Origin: UBA7672 sp034439955
GTDB lineage: Bacteria; Pseudomonadota; Alphaproteobacteria; Caulobacterales; Hyphomonadaceae
Length of the DNA stretch: 64,000 nucleotides
Direction: 5' to 3'
NCBI GenBank assembly: GCA_034439955.1
Contig: JAWXBJ010000090.1
Coordinates: 1 to 64,000, forward strand
Shown: one piece after another, positions 24,698-41,611 of the stretch
How the letters are laid out: each line of letters opens with the position of its first letter
How positions within the stretch are numbered: the stretch's first letter is position 1
Program-made: the position numbers and the translations under genes
The notes under the pieces: model-generated
The model's input: only the letters and a program-made list of their open reading frames with translations
Told to the model about the DNA's origin: nothing
Databases searched by the model: none

Positions 24698-25096
24698 AGC
24701 CAGATGCTGACGGCTTTCGCCGCTTCCCAAGTCAGTCAGGACCATGCAAGGGGCCGCTCGAGTTGTCCGCGTACGTTGCCGCGAGGATGGAGTGGCAATG
24801 AAGATCGTGCGTCAGGACGGCGAAATCTTGCGTTCTGGCGTAGACCATAATCTCGGCATCGGCGGCATCGGCCGGACCGATATCCTCCGTTGCGTTGCAG
24901 GAAAGCCGGCCTCAACCAGCAGAGCGGCCGTGGTTTCCACCTCGCAGCTGGACAAATAGCCGTTTTTCCGCCATTAGCCGGCCCTCGCGTGGGAGGCTTT
25001 AGCCCGCCGCACCACGCACCCCTGCCTGCCCGGATGATCCGGGGAGGTACCGGGCGGCGGTGAAATACCCGTCGTCCATCCACAAAAGAGGGATAC
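24698..25096. other. Gap before rplK: possible small ORF and rplK leader
   Basis: About 400 bp. A plus-strand ORF from ATG 24798 to 24959 (53 codons, GGAG ahead of it) is possible but has no recognisable similarity, so it is not called. The last 130 bp are GC-rich with short inverted repeats and end in AAAGAGGGA before the rplK start; this is where an rplK-rplA leader would lie. No convincing promoter box pair was found. Confidence 0.4.
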
Positions 25097-25525
25097 ATGG
25101 CGAAGAAACTGCTGGGGAGTCTGAAGCTTCAGGTCCCCGCCGGAGCGGCGAATCCGTCGCCTCCGATCGGCCCCGCACTAGGTCAGCGCGGCATCAACAT
25201 CATGGAGTTCTGCAAGGCGTTCAACGCCCGCACGCAGGAACAGCCGAAGGGCATGCCCCTTCCGGTCGTGATCACTTATTATCAGGACAAGTCCTTCACC
25301 TTCGAGATCAAGACGCCTCCCGCCAGCTATCTTCTCAAGCAGGCGGCCAAGATCCAGGGCGGCTCCAAGCTCCCGGGCCGCGACAGCGCCGGCACGGTGA
25401 CGATGGGCCAGTGCCGCGACATCGCGAAGCTGAAGCTGAAGGATCTCAATACGGACGACATCGATGAGGGCGCGCGCAGCATTGCTGGCTCGGCCCGGTC
25501 GATGGGCATCCTGGTTACGGAGTAG
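25097..25525 (+). CDS. rplK: 50S ribosomal protein L11
   Basis: A 142-residue L11. The N-terminal domain has LQVPAGAANPSPPIGPALG, the proline-rich segment that contacts thiostrepton-site rRNA and release factors; the C-terminal domain (TVTMGQCRDIAKLKLKDLN) binds 23S rRNA. L11 is needed for RelA-type stringent response sensing. It is followed five bases later by rplA. Confidence 0.97.
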   Translation: MAKKLLGSLKLQVPAGAANPSPPIGPALGQRGINIMEFCKAFNARTQEQPKGMPLPVVITYYQDKSFTFEIKTPPASYLLKQAAKIQGGSKLPGRDSAGTVTMGQCRDIAKLKLKDLNTDDIDEGARSIAGSARSMGILVTE

Positions 25526-25530
25526 GCGTC

Positions 25531-26238
25531 ATGGCAAAACTCGGTAAACGCACGGCTGCGGCGCGCGCCAAGGTCGATCCGGAGAAAATCTACGCCATCG
25601 CCGACGCGGTGAAGATGGTGAAGGACAATGCAAAGGCGAAGTTCGACGAAACCATCGAGGTCGCGGTCAATCTGGGTGTCGATCCCAAGCACGCCGACCA
25701 GATGGTCCGCGGCGTGTGCTTGCTGCCCAACGGCACTGGCCGGACGGTTCGGGTCGCGGTGTTCGCGCGCGATAAGAAGGCCGACGAGGCACGTGCGGCG
25801 GGGGCGGACATTGTCGGCGCCGAAGACCTGTTCGATACTGTAAATGGCGGCACGATCAATTTTGATCGGGTCATCGCCACGCCGGATATGATGGGATTGG
25901 TCGGCCGTCTCGGCAAGGTTCTGGGACCAAAGGGCCTGATGCCAAACCCGAAAGTCGGCTCGGTCACGATGAACATCTCGCAGGCCGTCAAAGACGCCAA
26001 GGGGGGGTCGGTCGAGTTCCGCGTCGAAAAGGCGGGGATCATTCACGCTGGCGTCGGCAAGGCAAGCTTCACGGAAGCGGCGCTCGAAGAAAACGTGAAA
26101 GCGTTTGTCGGAGCCCTCATGAAGGCCAAGCCCTCGGGCGCGAAAGGCACCTACGTCAAAAAGGTCGCCCTGTCTTCCACCATGGGCCCCGGCGTCGCCA
26201 TTGACGTCTCGACGGTGAACCAGTCCACCGGCGGCTGA
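25531..26238 (+). CDS. rplA: 50S ribosomal protein L1
   Basis: A 235-residue L1 with the family segment LGKVLGPKGLMPNPKVGSV (about residues 125-143). L1 forms the mobile stalk near the E site and in many bacteria represses its own rplK-rplA mRNA. It ends just before a strong terminator, so rplK-rplA form a unit separate from rplJ-rplL-rpoBC. Confidence 0.97.
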   Translation: MAKLGKRTAAARAKVDPEKIYAIADAVKMVKDNAKAKFDETIEVAVNLGVDPKHADQMVRGVCLLPNGTGRTVRVAVFARDKKADEARAAGADIVGAEDLFDTVNGGTINFDRVIATPDMMGLVGRLGKVLGPKGLMPNPKVGSVTMNISQAVKDAKGGSVEFRVEKAGIIHAGVGKASFTEAALEENVKAFVGALMKAKPSGAKGTYVKKVALSSTMGPGVAIDVSTVNQSTGG

Positions 26239-26253
26239 TCTTGCTGCTGTTCA

Positions 26254-26295
26254 ATAATAAAGGCCGGCCCGGACGACCTGGCCGGCCTTTATTAT
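26254..26295. terminator. Perfect 16-bp hairpin terminator after rplA
   Basis: Arms 26254-26269 and 26280-26295 are perfectly complementary, with a 10-base loop. The stem has a GGCCGGCC core flanked by an A/T-rich base that supplies the T-rich run on either strand, as in an intrinsic terminator. It begins 16 bp after the rplA stop. Confidence 0.88.
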
Positions 26296-26298
26296 CGA

Positions 26299-26809
26299 TG
26301 CAAGGCTCCGGTCAGGTCTTCGCAAGACGGGACCTTCAGGCCATGCAGGTGGCGAACTGGGCGTAGCGACAGGAATGCGGGCCAGAACGCGCCGCAGGAG
26401 GGCAAATCCGCCCTGAAAGTGAAAAAATGAAAAAAGCAAGAGGCGCTTGCAAGTACAAGATTGGGCGGCTATACGCGCCCCTCTGGAGGATTCGTTAATC
26501 GAGTCTTCCTAGATTCTACTCGTCCATGATTGCAGGTGGAATTCGGGCGTCGCTGCTCTTTCCATAATTGTTGCCTGCATGAGACGGGGTGTGACGGGAC
26601 GCGGGTGCGTTGTCGGTGAAGGCCGGCGGCGTCGCCCTTGAGTTCGTTTTTGCCCTGGGACGGGGGCGCGCGAGGTCCATGTGACCGCAGCGCCTTCCGG
26701 AACAGCCGTCCTTACAGGGCCGGCGCGTTGCGAGGGCGAGGCGACCGCGAGTCCTGCGTGCGCATCCTGGGGCGGCTGGACGGTCTGGCTGTCCGCTATG
26801 GAGACCGCA
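26299..26809 (+). other. Non-coding promoter and leader region of rplJ
   Basis: About 510 bp without a supported gene. It holds the rplJ promoter near 26447-26475 and, from there, an untranslated leader of roughly 330 bases. In other bacteria the L10-(L12) complex binds such a leader to repress its own translation; the sequence is GC-rich enough to fold, but I cannot assign the binding site. Short open frames here look like shadows. Confidence 0.6.
26447..26475 (+). promoter_or_regulatory. Strong candidate promoter for rplJ-rplL-rpoB-rpoC
   Basis: TTGCAA at 26447-26452 and TATACG at 26470-26475 with an optimal 17-bp spacer. It lies in an otherwise AT-richer pocket after the rplA terminator, about 335 bp ahead of rplJ. 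Both boxes fit the housekeeping sigma factor consensus of alphaproteobacteria. Confidence 0.65.
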
Positions 26810-27325
26810 ATGGATAAAGCTGGAAAAGCCGTTGCCCTGGAGGCGTATAGAAGCGTCTTCGCGGAGGCAGGCGTGGTTGTTGTCACGCAGTATACCGGGC
26901 TCACCGTCGCGGAAATGACTGATCTGCGCACTAGGCTGAAAGGCGAGGGCGCGCGGTTGAAGGTGATCAAGAACCGTCTGGCTGTCATCGCTCTTGACGG
27001 CAAGGGCGGAGACGGCGCGGCCAGGCTTTTCGTCGGGCCGGTCGCCATCGCCTACTCCGCCGACCCGGTGGCCGCCCCCAAGGTGGTCGCCGAGTATGCC
27101 AAGAAGAACGAGAAGCTCGTTCTGGTCGGCGGCATCATGGGCGAATCGGTGCTCGACCAGAATGGCGTGAAGACACTCGCTTCGCTGCCGTCGCTGGACC
27201 AGCTCCGCGGCAAGATCATCGGACTCATCCAGGCGCCTGCGACCAAGATCGCCGGCATCTTGCAGGCCCCCGGCGGCCAGCTGGCGCGCGTCATAGGCGC
27301 CTACGCCAGCAAGGACGCCGCCTGA
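26810..27325 (+). CDS. rplJ: 50S ribosomal protein L10
   Basis: A 171-residue L10. The N-terminal half (YRSVFAEAGVVVVTQYTGLTV, shortened here to its start; KVIKNRLAVIAL) binds 23S rRNA, and the C-terminal helix anchors L7/L12 dimers. The ATG at 26810 matches the family N-terminus MDKAGKAVALEAY, with GGAGA upstream; the longer frame from 26681 adds sequence unlike L10. It heads the rplJ-rplL-rpoB-rpoC unit. Confidence 0.95.
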   Translation: MDKAGKAVALEAYRSVFAEAGVVVVTQYTGLTVAEMTDLRTRLKGEGARLKVIKNRLAVIALDGKGGDGAARLFVGPVAIAYSADPVAAPKVVAEYAKKNEKLVLVGGIMGESVLDQNGVKTLASLPSLDQLRGKIIGLIQAPATKIAGILQAPGGQLARVIGAYASKDAA

Positions 27326-27399
27326 CCCCGGTCATTTTCAGTACGGAAGCCCAGCACTTCCCATCCCACGTCACACACACCATCTGAAGGAACCCTCAA

Positions 27400-27780
27400 A
27401 TGTCAAAACTCGAAAAAATCGTCGATGATCTGTCGTCGCTGACCGTTCTTGAAGCGGCTGAACTCGCCAAGCTACTGGAAGGGAAGTGGGGCGTTTCGGC
27501 GGCGGCGCCTGTGGCTGCCGCCGCTCCGGCCGGAGGCGGCGCCGCTGCCGCGCCCGTCGAAGCCCAGACCGAGTTCTCGGTCGTTCTCACGGCCGCTGGC
27601 GACAAGAAGATCAACGTCATCAAGGTCGTGCGCGAAGTTGTTCCAAGCCTTGGCCTGAAGGAGGCCAAGGATCTGGTGGAGGCGGCGCCCAAGGCTGTCA
27701 AGGAAGGCGTCACCAAAGAGGAAGCCGAAACCATCAAGAAAAAACTGGAAGACGCCGGCGCTAAGGTCGAACTCAAGTAG
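27400..27780 (+). CDS. rplL: 50S ribosomal protein L7/L12
   Basis: A 126-residue L7/L12 with the N-terminal dimerisation region (DLSSLTVLEAAELAKLLE), an Ala/Gly-rich hinge (about residues 38-55), and the C-terminal factor-binding domain (KKINVIKVVREV, GLKEAKDLVEAAP). It recruits translational GTPases to the ribosome. AAGGAACC lies ahead of the ATG. A possible attenuator follows before rpoB. Confidence 0.97.
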   Translation: MSKLEKIVDDLSSLTVLEAAELAKLLEGKWGVSAAAPVAAAAPAGGGAAAAPVEAQTEFSVVLTAAGDKKINVIKVVREVVPSLGLKEAKDLVEAAPKAVKEGVTKEEAETIKKKLEDAGAKVELK

Positions 27781-27792
27781 ATCCGCCTCAGC

Positions 27793-27842
27793 GTCGGGCG
27801 GCGCTCCTGCAAGGGGGGGCCGCCGACGCATGTCGGCCTTTT
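27793..27842 (+). promoter_or_regulatory. Possible attenuator between rplL and rpoB with alternative hairpins
   Basis: Two overlapping pairings are visible. A distal stem pairs GCCGAC (27822-27827) with GTCGGC (27832-27837) around a GCAT loop and is followed by CTTTT, like a weak terminator. A longer upstream stem pairs 27793-27802 with 27819-27827 (one bulged G) and would disrupt it. rplL-rpoB attenuation is known in E. coli; the mechanism here is inferred. Confidence 0.45.
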
Positions 27843-27995
27843 CCCGCGCGGTGGAGAGGCTGACATCAAGTTCAGAGTTGGCGCTTCGACCGCTTGTCGG
27901 TCGCCGCGCCCCGCGCACCGGATACAGGCCTGTCGCTGACACTCTCCCGCTTCCCCGGAAGATGAAGTCGCGGCGCAGAATAAGAGATCGAGAGC

Positions 27996-32099
<4,104 letters not shown>

Positions 32100-32183
32100 T
32101 CCTCGCCATGAACTACGCCGCCCAAATACTCTTCCTGCCGCGCGTCGGCCGGAAGATCACCCCAAGAGGGAGATAGCGTCAGG

Positions 32184-36359
<4,176 letters not shown>

Positions 36360-36385
36360 GGGCCAGGCCAAGCCTGGCGAGAGTT

Positions 36386-36431
36386 CGGGCGCGGCGTCCC
36401 CCGGGGGATTCCGCGCCCGGTCTATTTTTAG
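36386..36431 (+). terminator. Intrinsic terminator after rpoC
   Basis: A 9-bp outer stem CGGGCGCGG (36386-36394) pairs with 36411-36419, enclosing a second perfect palindrome (36397-36408). It is followed by TCTATTTTTA, a T-rich tract. It closes the rplJ-rplL-rpoBC unit. Confidence 0.82.
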
Positions 36432-36762
36432 GTGGTGAAATTTGAGCCCGGGAGCCATTTGCGTCGTGCGCGTCGGATCAGGCGGGAGCGTTGCAGAAAT
36501 GGAGGAGGGAACCGCAAATTCCGGGGCTTCCAACACTTGACCCCGCGCGGCCGCCCCTTTAAGACCGCGCTTCACATCGCCGGACTGGCTGTCGGACGTA
36601 GCTCCCAAACGCTGTTGTGACGATGTGACTTAAGAGAGCGAAAGCCTCCATAAGAGTTCGGCCGGGGCAGGCGCAGGTCTGTCGCGGCCCAAGGTTTTGG
36701 AAAAAGAGCGTCGTTCCGGCACATCCTTTCTGTCGGCGCGCGGGTTTGACGAGCGAGGGCTG
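36432..36762 (+). other. Non-coding region with candidate rpsL promoter
   Basis: About 330 bp between the rpoC terminator and rpsL. No gene is supported. It contains a TTGACC/TTAAGA promoter candidate and then a leader of about 190 bases. In E. coli the str operon is controlled by S7 at an internal site; nothing equivalent could be assigned here. Confidence 0.5.
36537..36564 (+). promoter_or_regulatory. Candidate promoter for rpsL-rpsG-fusA-tuf
   Basis: TTGACC at 36537-36542 and TTAAGA at 36559-36564 with a 16-bp spacer. The -35 is near consensus, the -10 is weaker. Located about 200 bp upstream of rpsL, after the rpoC terminator. Confidence 0.45.
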
Positions 36763-37134
36763 ATGCCTACGATCCAACAGCTGATCCGCAAGCCGCGGAC
36801 CGACAAGCCAAAGCGGAACAAGGTGCCCGCGCTCAAAGCCTGTCCCCAGCGCCGCGGCGTCTGCACGCGCGTCTACACGACAACGCCGAAAAAGCCCAAC
36901 TCCGCTCTTCGCAAGGTCGCCAAGGTTCGTCTGACGACGCAGCACGAAGCCGTCTGCTACATCCCCGGCGAAGGCCACAATCTGCAGGAGCATTCCGTCG
37001 TGCTCATTCGCGGCGGCCGGGTCAAGGACTTGCCGGGCGTGCGCTATCACATTCTTCGCGGCGTCCTCGACACGCAGGGCGTCAAGGATCGCAAGAAGCG
37101 CCGGTCGCATTACGGCGTGAAACGCCCGAAATAA
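36763..37134 (+). CDS. rpsL: 30S ribosomal protein S12
   Basis: A 123-residue S12 starting MPTIQQLIRKPR. Decoding-centre loops TTTPKKPNSALRKV and RVKDLPGVRYH are intact, with wild-type lysines at the positions where streptomycin-resistance changes occur. GAGGGC precedes the ATG at 36763; the upstream in-frame ATG at 36697 is rejected because family sequence begins at 36763. It heads the str operon. Confidence 0.97.
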   Translation: MPTIQQLIRKPRTDKPKRNKVPALKACPQRRGVCTRVYTTTPKKPNSALRKVAKVRLTTQHEAVCYIPGEGHNLQEHSVVLIRGGRVKDLPGVRYHILRGVLDTQGVKDRKKRRSHYGVKRPK

Positions 37135-37146
37135 GCAGGTCAGATC

Positions 37147-37617
37147 ATGTCCCGTCGTCACCGCGCAGAAAAACGCCAGGTTCTTCCCGACGCCCAGTAT
37201 GGCGATCAGGTCATCACCCGCTTCATGAATCAGGTGATGTACGAGGGCAAGAAAGCCGTCGCCGAACAGATCGTCTACGGCGCGCTCGAAGCGATTTCGA
37301 CGCGCGGCAAACGGCCTGCGCCCGAGCTGTTTCACGAGGCGCTGGAAAATGTGGCGCCATCGGTCGAGGTCCGCTCGCGCAGGGTGGGGGGGGCGACCTA
37401 CCAGGTTCCGGTCGAGGTCCGTCCCGAACGCCGTCAGGCGCTGGCGATCCGCTGGCTGATCATCGCCGCCCGTTCGCGCTCGGAAAACACGATGCAGGAG
37501 CGTCTGGCGGCCGAGCTGCTCGACGCGGCCAATGGGCGCGGCACCGCAGTCAAGAAGCGCGAAGACACGCACCGCATGGCGGAAGCCAACCGGGCCTTCT
37601 CGCACTACCGCTGGTAG
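37147..37617 (+). CDS. rpsG: 30S ribosomal protein S7
   Basis: A 156-residue S7 starting MSRRHRAEKR. Contains the 16S-binding segments RRVGGATYQVPVEVRPERR and the C-terminal REDTHRMAEANRAFSHYRW. It nucleates assembly of the 30S head domain. It lies 12 bp after rpsL and 38 bp before fusA. Confidence 0.97.
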   Translation: MSRRHRAEKRQVLPDAQYGDQVITRFMNQVMYEGKKAVAEQIVYGALEAISTRGKRPAPELFHEALENVAPSVEVRSRRVGGATYQVPVEVRPERRQALAIRWLIIAARSRSENTMQERLAAELLDAANGRGTAVKKREDTHRMAEANRAFSHYRW

Positions 37618-37655
37618 CCGGCGGACAAGCAACAGAACGAACAGGGCGCTCCCCC

Positions 37656-39734
37656 ATGCCTCGCACCCACCAGCTCGCGGACTACCGCAATTTTGGAATC
37701 ATGGCGCATATCGACGCCGGCAAGACGACGACGACCGAGCGCGTGCTGTTTTACAGCGGCAAGTCGCACAAGATCGGCGAAGTCCATGACGGCGCCGCGA
37801 CCATGGACTTCATGGTGCAGGAGCAGGAACGCGGCATCACGATCACCTCCGCCGCGACGACGTGCTTCTGGCAGGACAAGCGCCTCAACATCATCGACAC
37901 CCCCGGCCATGTCGACTTCACCATCGAGGTTGAGCGCAGCTTGCGCGTGCTCGACGGGGCGGTCGCCGTGCTGGACGGCAACCAGGGCGTCGAGCCGCAG
38001 ACCGAGACGGTCTGGCGTCAGGCCGACAAGTACAACGTTCCGCGCATCGTCTTCGCCAACAAGATGGACAAGATCGGCGCGGATTTCTTCAACTGCGTCG
38101 ATGATCTTGTGAAGCGGCTTGGCGTCAAGCCTGTCCCGCTGCAGCTGCCGATCGGCATCGAACACACGTTCAAGGGCGTGGTCGATCTCGTCGAAATGCG
38201 CGGCATCGTCTGGCGCGATGAGACGCTGGGCGCGAAGTACGACATCGTTCCGATACCGGATGATATGGTGGAGCAGGCGGCCGAGTATCGCGGCAAGCTG
38301 ATCGAGGCAGTGGCGGAACTCGACGACGACGTCATGGCGGCTTTCTTCGAGGGCAAGGAACCGGATGTCCCGACGATCAAGCGCCTCATCCGCAAGGCGG
38401 TTCTGACCAGCGCTTTCTATCCGGTGCTGTGCGGCTCGGCGTTCAAGAACAAGGGCGTGCAGCCGCTGCTCGACGCGGTGGTCGATTATCTGCCCTCGCC
38501 TCTGGACGTGCCCGCGATCAAGGGTATCGACCCCAAGACGGACGCCGAGATCGAGCGCCTTCCGGAAGACGACCAGCCGCTGTCGATGCTGGCGTTCAAG
38601 ATCATGGACGATCCGTTCGTCGGCTCGATCACATTCTGCCGCATCTATTCCGGGACGCTGAACTCCGGCACCACGCTGCTCAACTCCACGAAGGAGAAGA
38701 AGGAGCGGATTGGCCGCATGCTGGAAATGCACGCCAACGACCGCAAGGACATAAAGGAGGCTTTCGCCGGCGATATCGTCGCTGTCGCGTCCCTCAAGGA
38801 ATCCACCACGGGCGACACGCTCTGCGACCCGGCAAGGCCCGTGATCCTGGAGAAAATGGAATTTCCCGAGCCAGTCATCGAGATCGCGATCGAACCGAAG
38901 ACCAAAGCCGACCAGGAGAAGCTGGCGCTCGCGCTGCAGCGTCTCGCCGCCGAGGATCCGTCCTTCCGCGTTTCGACCGACCATGAATCGGGCCAAACGC
39001 GCCTCAAGGGGATGGGCGAGCTGCATCTCGACATCAAGGTCGACATCCTGCGCCGGACCTACCATGTGGACGCCAATATCGGCGCGCCGCAGGTGGCGTA
39101 TCGCGAGACGCTCGGCCGCGCGGCCGACATTGACTACACCCACAAGAAGCAGTCGGGCGGCACGGGTCAGTACGCCCGCGTCAAACTCACCTTCGAACCC
39201 CTGCCGCCTGGCTCGGGCTTCATCTTCGAGAGCGCCGTCGTCGGCGGCTCGGTCCCGAAGGAATTCGTGCCGGGCGTCGAGAAGGGCCTGAAGTCGGTGA
39301 TGAATTCCGGTCCGCTTGCCGGCTTTCCCGTCATCGACTTCAAGGTGACGCTGACGGACGGCGCCTATCACGATGTCGATTCAAGCGTACTGGCGTTCGA
39401 GATTGCCGCCCGCGCCGCCTTCCGGGAGGCTTCGGACAAGGTGCAGATGAAACTGCTCGAGCCGATCATGAAGGTGGAAGTAGTCTCGCCGGAAGACTAT
39501 GTCGGCACGGTCATCGGCGACCTCAACTCGCGGCGCGGCATGATCCAGGGCCAGGAGATGCGCGGCAACGCCACCGTCATCAATGCGATGGTGCCGCTTG
39601 CCAAAATGTTCGGATATGTGAACAACCTCCGCTCTGCCACGCAGGGCAGGGCGAACTATACGATGCAGTTCGACCATTACGAGGCGGTTCCAAGTGCAGT
39701 CGCCAAGGACGTGATCGAGAAACTCAGCGGCTGA
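37656..39734 (+). CDS. fusA: Elongation factor G
   Basis: A 692-residue EF-G. GTPase motifs are AHIDAGKTTTTER (G1), RGITITSAATTCFW with the switch Thr (G2), DTPGHVDFT (G3) and NKMDK (G4). Domains II-V follow in normal order and length, with GRAADIDYTHKKQSGG in domain IV. EF-G drives translocation and, with RRF, ribosome recycling. It is the standard translocation form, not a fragment. Confidence 0.98.
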   Translation: MPRTHQLADYRNFGIMAHIDAGKTTTTERVLFYSGKSHKIGEVHDGAATMDFMVQEQERGITITSAATTCFWQDKRLNIIDTPGHVDFTIEVERSLRVLDGAVAVLDGNQGVEPQTETVWRQADKYNVPRIVFANKMDKIGADFFNCVDDLVKRLGVKPVPLQLPIGIEHTFKGVVDLVEMRGIVWRDETLGAKYDIVPIPDDMVEQAAEYRGKLIEAVAELDDDVMAAFFEGKEPDVPTIKRLIRKAVLTSAFYPVLCGSAFKNKGVQPLLDAVVDYLPSPLDVPAIKGIDPKTDAEIERLPEDDQPLSMLAFKIMDDPFVGSITFCRIYSGTLNSGTTLLNSTKEKKERIGRMLEMHANDRKDIKEAFAGDIVAVASLKESTTGDTLCDPARPVILEKMEFPEPVIEIAIEPKTKADQEKLALALQRLAAEDPSFRVSTDHESGQTRLKGMGELHLDIKVDILRRTYHVDANIGAPQVAYRETLGRAADIDYTHKKQSGGTGQYARVKLTFEPLPPGSGFIFESAVVGGSVPKEFVPGVEKGLKSVMNSGPLAGFPVIDFKVTLTDGAYHDVDSSVLAFEIAARAAFREASDKVQMKLLEPIMKVEVVSPEDYVGTVIGDLNSRRGMIQGQEMRGNATVINAMVPLAKMFGYVNNLRSATQGRANYTMQFDHYEAVPSAVAKDVIEKLSG

Positions 39735-39792
39735 TCCAGCGGGCCAACAGGCCCCTCGGCCGGAAACGAAGTTACGGAGTGGAAGAAGAGAT

Positions 39793-40983
39793 ATGGGCAA
39801 GGAAAAATTTTCGCGTAACAAGCCGCACGCGAACATCGGCACCATCGGTCATGTCGATCACGGCAAGACTACGCTGACGGCGGCGATCACCATCATTCTC
39901 GCCAAGTCCGGCGGCGCGACCGCCAAGAAGTATGACGAGATCGACGCGGCGCCGGAAGAGAAGGCGCGCGGCATCACGATCAACACCGCTCACGTCGAGT
40001 ACGAGACGAAGGCACGTCATTACGCTCACGTCGATTGCCCCGGTCACGCCGACTATGTGAAGAACATGATCACGGGCGCCGCTCAGATGGACGGCGGCAT
40101 TCTCGTCGTGTCGGCTGCCGATGGCCCGATGCCGCAGACCCGCGAGCATATCCTTCTAGCCCGCCAGGTCGGCGTGCCGGCGCTCGTCGTGTTTCTCAAC
40201 AAGGTAGACATGGTCGATGACGCCGAGCTTCTCGAACTCGTGGAACTGGAAGTTCGGGAGCTTCTGACCTCATACAATTACCCTGGCGACGACATCCCGA
40301 TCATTCCCGGTTCGGCGCTGGCCGCCGTCGAGGACCGCAACCCCGAGATTGGCGAGCAGGCGATCCTCAAATTGATGGAAGCGGTGGACACCTACATCCC
40401 CACGCCGGCCCGTGCGCTCGATCAGCCCTTCCTGATGCCGATCGAGGACGTTTTCTCGATCTCGGGCCGGGGCACGGTCGTCACCGGCCGCGTCGAGCGC
40501 GGCATCGTCAAGGTCGGCGAAGAACTTGAAATCGTCGGCATGCGCGATACGCAGAAAACCATCTGTACGGGCGTCGAGATGTTCCGCAAGCTGCTCGACC
40601 AGGGCCAGGCGGGCGACAATATCGGCGCCCTGCTGCGCGGCATCGACCGCGAGCAGGTCGAGCGGGGCCAGGTGCTGTGCAAGCCCGGCTCGGTCAAGCC
40701 GCACAAGAAGTTCGAGGCCGAGGTTTACATCCTTACCAAGGAAGAGGGTGGCCGTCACACGCCGTTCTTCGCCAATTACCGTCCGCAATTCTACTTCCGC
40801 ACGACGGACGTGACCGGCATCGTGGAGCTTCCCACGGGCACCGAAATGGTTATGCCGGGCGACAATCTGAAACTGAAGGTCGAGCTGATCGTCCCGATCG
40901 CGATGGAGGAAAAGCTCCGCTTCGCCATTCGTGAAGGCGGCCGCACCGTCGGCTCGGGCGTCGTGGCGAAAATCCTCGATTAG
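39793..40983 (+). CDS. tuf: Elongation factor Tu
   Basis: A 396-residue EF-Tu starting MGKEKFSRNKPHANIG. GTPase motifs GHVDHGKTT, DCPGHADYVKNM and NKVDM are complete, with domain II and III of normal length ending GVVAKILD. It delivers aminoacyl-tRNA to the ribosome. A clear terminator follows 26 bp after the stop, so tuf is the last gene of the str operon. A second tuf copy, frequent in proteobacteria, is not in this window. Confidence 0.98.
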   Translation: MGKEKFSRNKPHANIGTIGHVDHGKTTLTAAITIILAKSGGATAKKYDEIDAAPEEKARGITINTAHVEYETKARHYAHVDCPGHADYVKNMITGAAQMDGGILVVSAADGPMPQTREHILLARQVGVPALVVFLNKVDMVDDAELLELVELEVRELLTSYNYPGDDIPIIPGSALAAVEDRNPEIGEQAILKLMEAVDTYIPTPARALDQPFLMPIEDVFSISGRGTVVTGRVERGIVKVGEELEIVGMRDTQKTICTGVEMFRKLLDQGQAGDNIGALLRGIDREQVERGQVLCKPGSVKPHKKFEAEVYILTKEEGGRHTPFFANYRPQFYFRTTDVTGIVELPTGTEMVMPGDNLKLKVELIVPIAMEEKLRFAIREGGRTVGSGVVAKILD

Positions 40984-41009
40984 CGCATTTCCTCAACGGA
41001 ATAAATGTC

Positions 41010-41046
41010 AAGGGCGCCGGGCAACTGGCGCCCTTTGCTTTTTTGG
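41010..41046 (+). terminator. Intrinsic terminator after tuf
   Basis: A 9-bp perfect stem AAGGGCGCC (41010-41018) with 41027-41035 and an 8-base loop, followed by TGCTTTTTTGGG. It separates the str operon from the following small gene and the S10 operon. Confidence 0.88.
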
Positions 41047-41071
41047 GTAGGGCGGCCGGCGAGGGGGAGTA

Positions 41072-41383
41072 ATGACGGAGAACCGATATATCCGGATTGT
41101 CAGTCTCTGGCTGCGGGATGGGGACGTTGCAGCGTTCGAATCGTTCGAGCGGGAGGCCGCACGGCTGATGACCCGGCATGGCGGCCGAATCGAACAGCCT
41201 GTCCGCGTGACGCAGGGGGAAGGGAGAGACGATCCCTTCGAGATCCATGTCGTCAGTTTTCCCCACGCGGCCGGTTTTGAGACCTATATGGCCGATCCGG
41301 ACGTCGCAGGTCGAAAAGCCTTGCGGGAACGTGTAATTTCTCGAAGCGAAGTGCTCGCCGGCCGGCCTGCCGGCCCTTATTGA
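41072..41383 (+). CDS. DUF1330-like small protein
   Basis: A 103-residue cytoplasmic protein. Strand-helix pattern with IRIVSLWLRDGDVAAFESFE, EIHVVSFPHAAGFETYMADP suggests a dimeric alpha/beta barrel of the DUF1330 or similar ferredoxin-like type; the second segment in particular resembles DUF1330 members. GAGGGGGAG precedes the ATG. It sits alone between the tuf terminator and the S10 promoter. Function unknown; a role in oxygenase-like chemistry is possible for the fold but unsupported here. Confidence 0.6.
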   Translation: MTENRYIRIVSLWLRDGDVAAFESFEREAARLMTRHGGRIEQPVRVTQGEGRDDPFEIHVVSFPHAAGFETYMADPDVAGRKALRERVISRSEVLAGRPAGPY

Positions 41384-41447
41384 GCCTTGGCGGCTTAAAG
41401 TCCGCTGCTTAGCCCCAAAACTATTTACGCTTTCCGGCGCCCGGCGC

Positions 41448-41476
41448 TTGACGCGCCAGTGGGGGGAATCTAGAAC
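41448..41476 (+). promoter_or_regulatory. Candidate promoter of the S10 operon
   Basis: TTGACG at 41448-41453 and TAGAAC at 41471-41476 with a 17-bp spacer, an excellent match to the alphaproteobacterial consensus. It is about 136 bp before rpsJ, leaving a leader of roughly 130 bases in which L4-type autoregulation could act. Confidence 0.7.
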
Positions 41477-41611
41477 CCCCGCTCGCTCTCAGGCGCTGGC
41501 AGTGGCAAAGCCAAACGTAGCGCTTGTTGGCAAAAGGCAAAATTCATCTGCTCGACGGTCCTCGGGGAACATGTCCCCGCTTGGCCGTCTTGTGCTGTTT
41601 CGGTGGACCTG

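Noticed and set aside
24744..24959. Small ORF before rplK
   Set aside because: A reasonable GGAG precedes an internal ATG, but the sequence has no family resemblance or coding signature; noted only in the gap entry.
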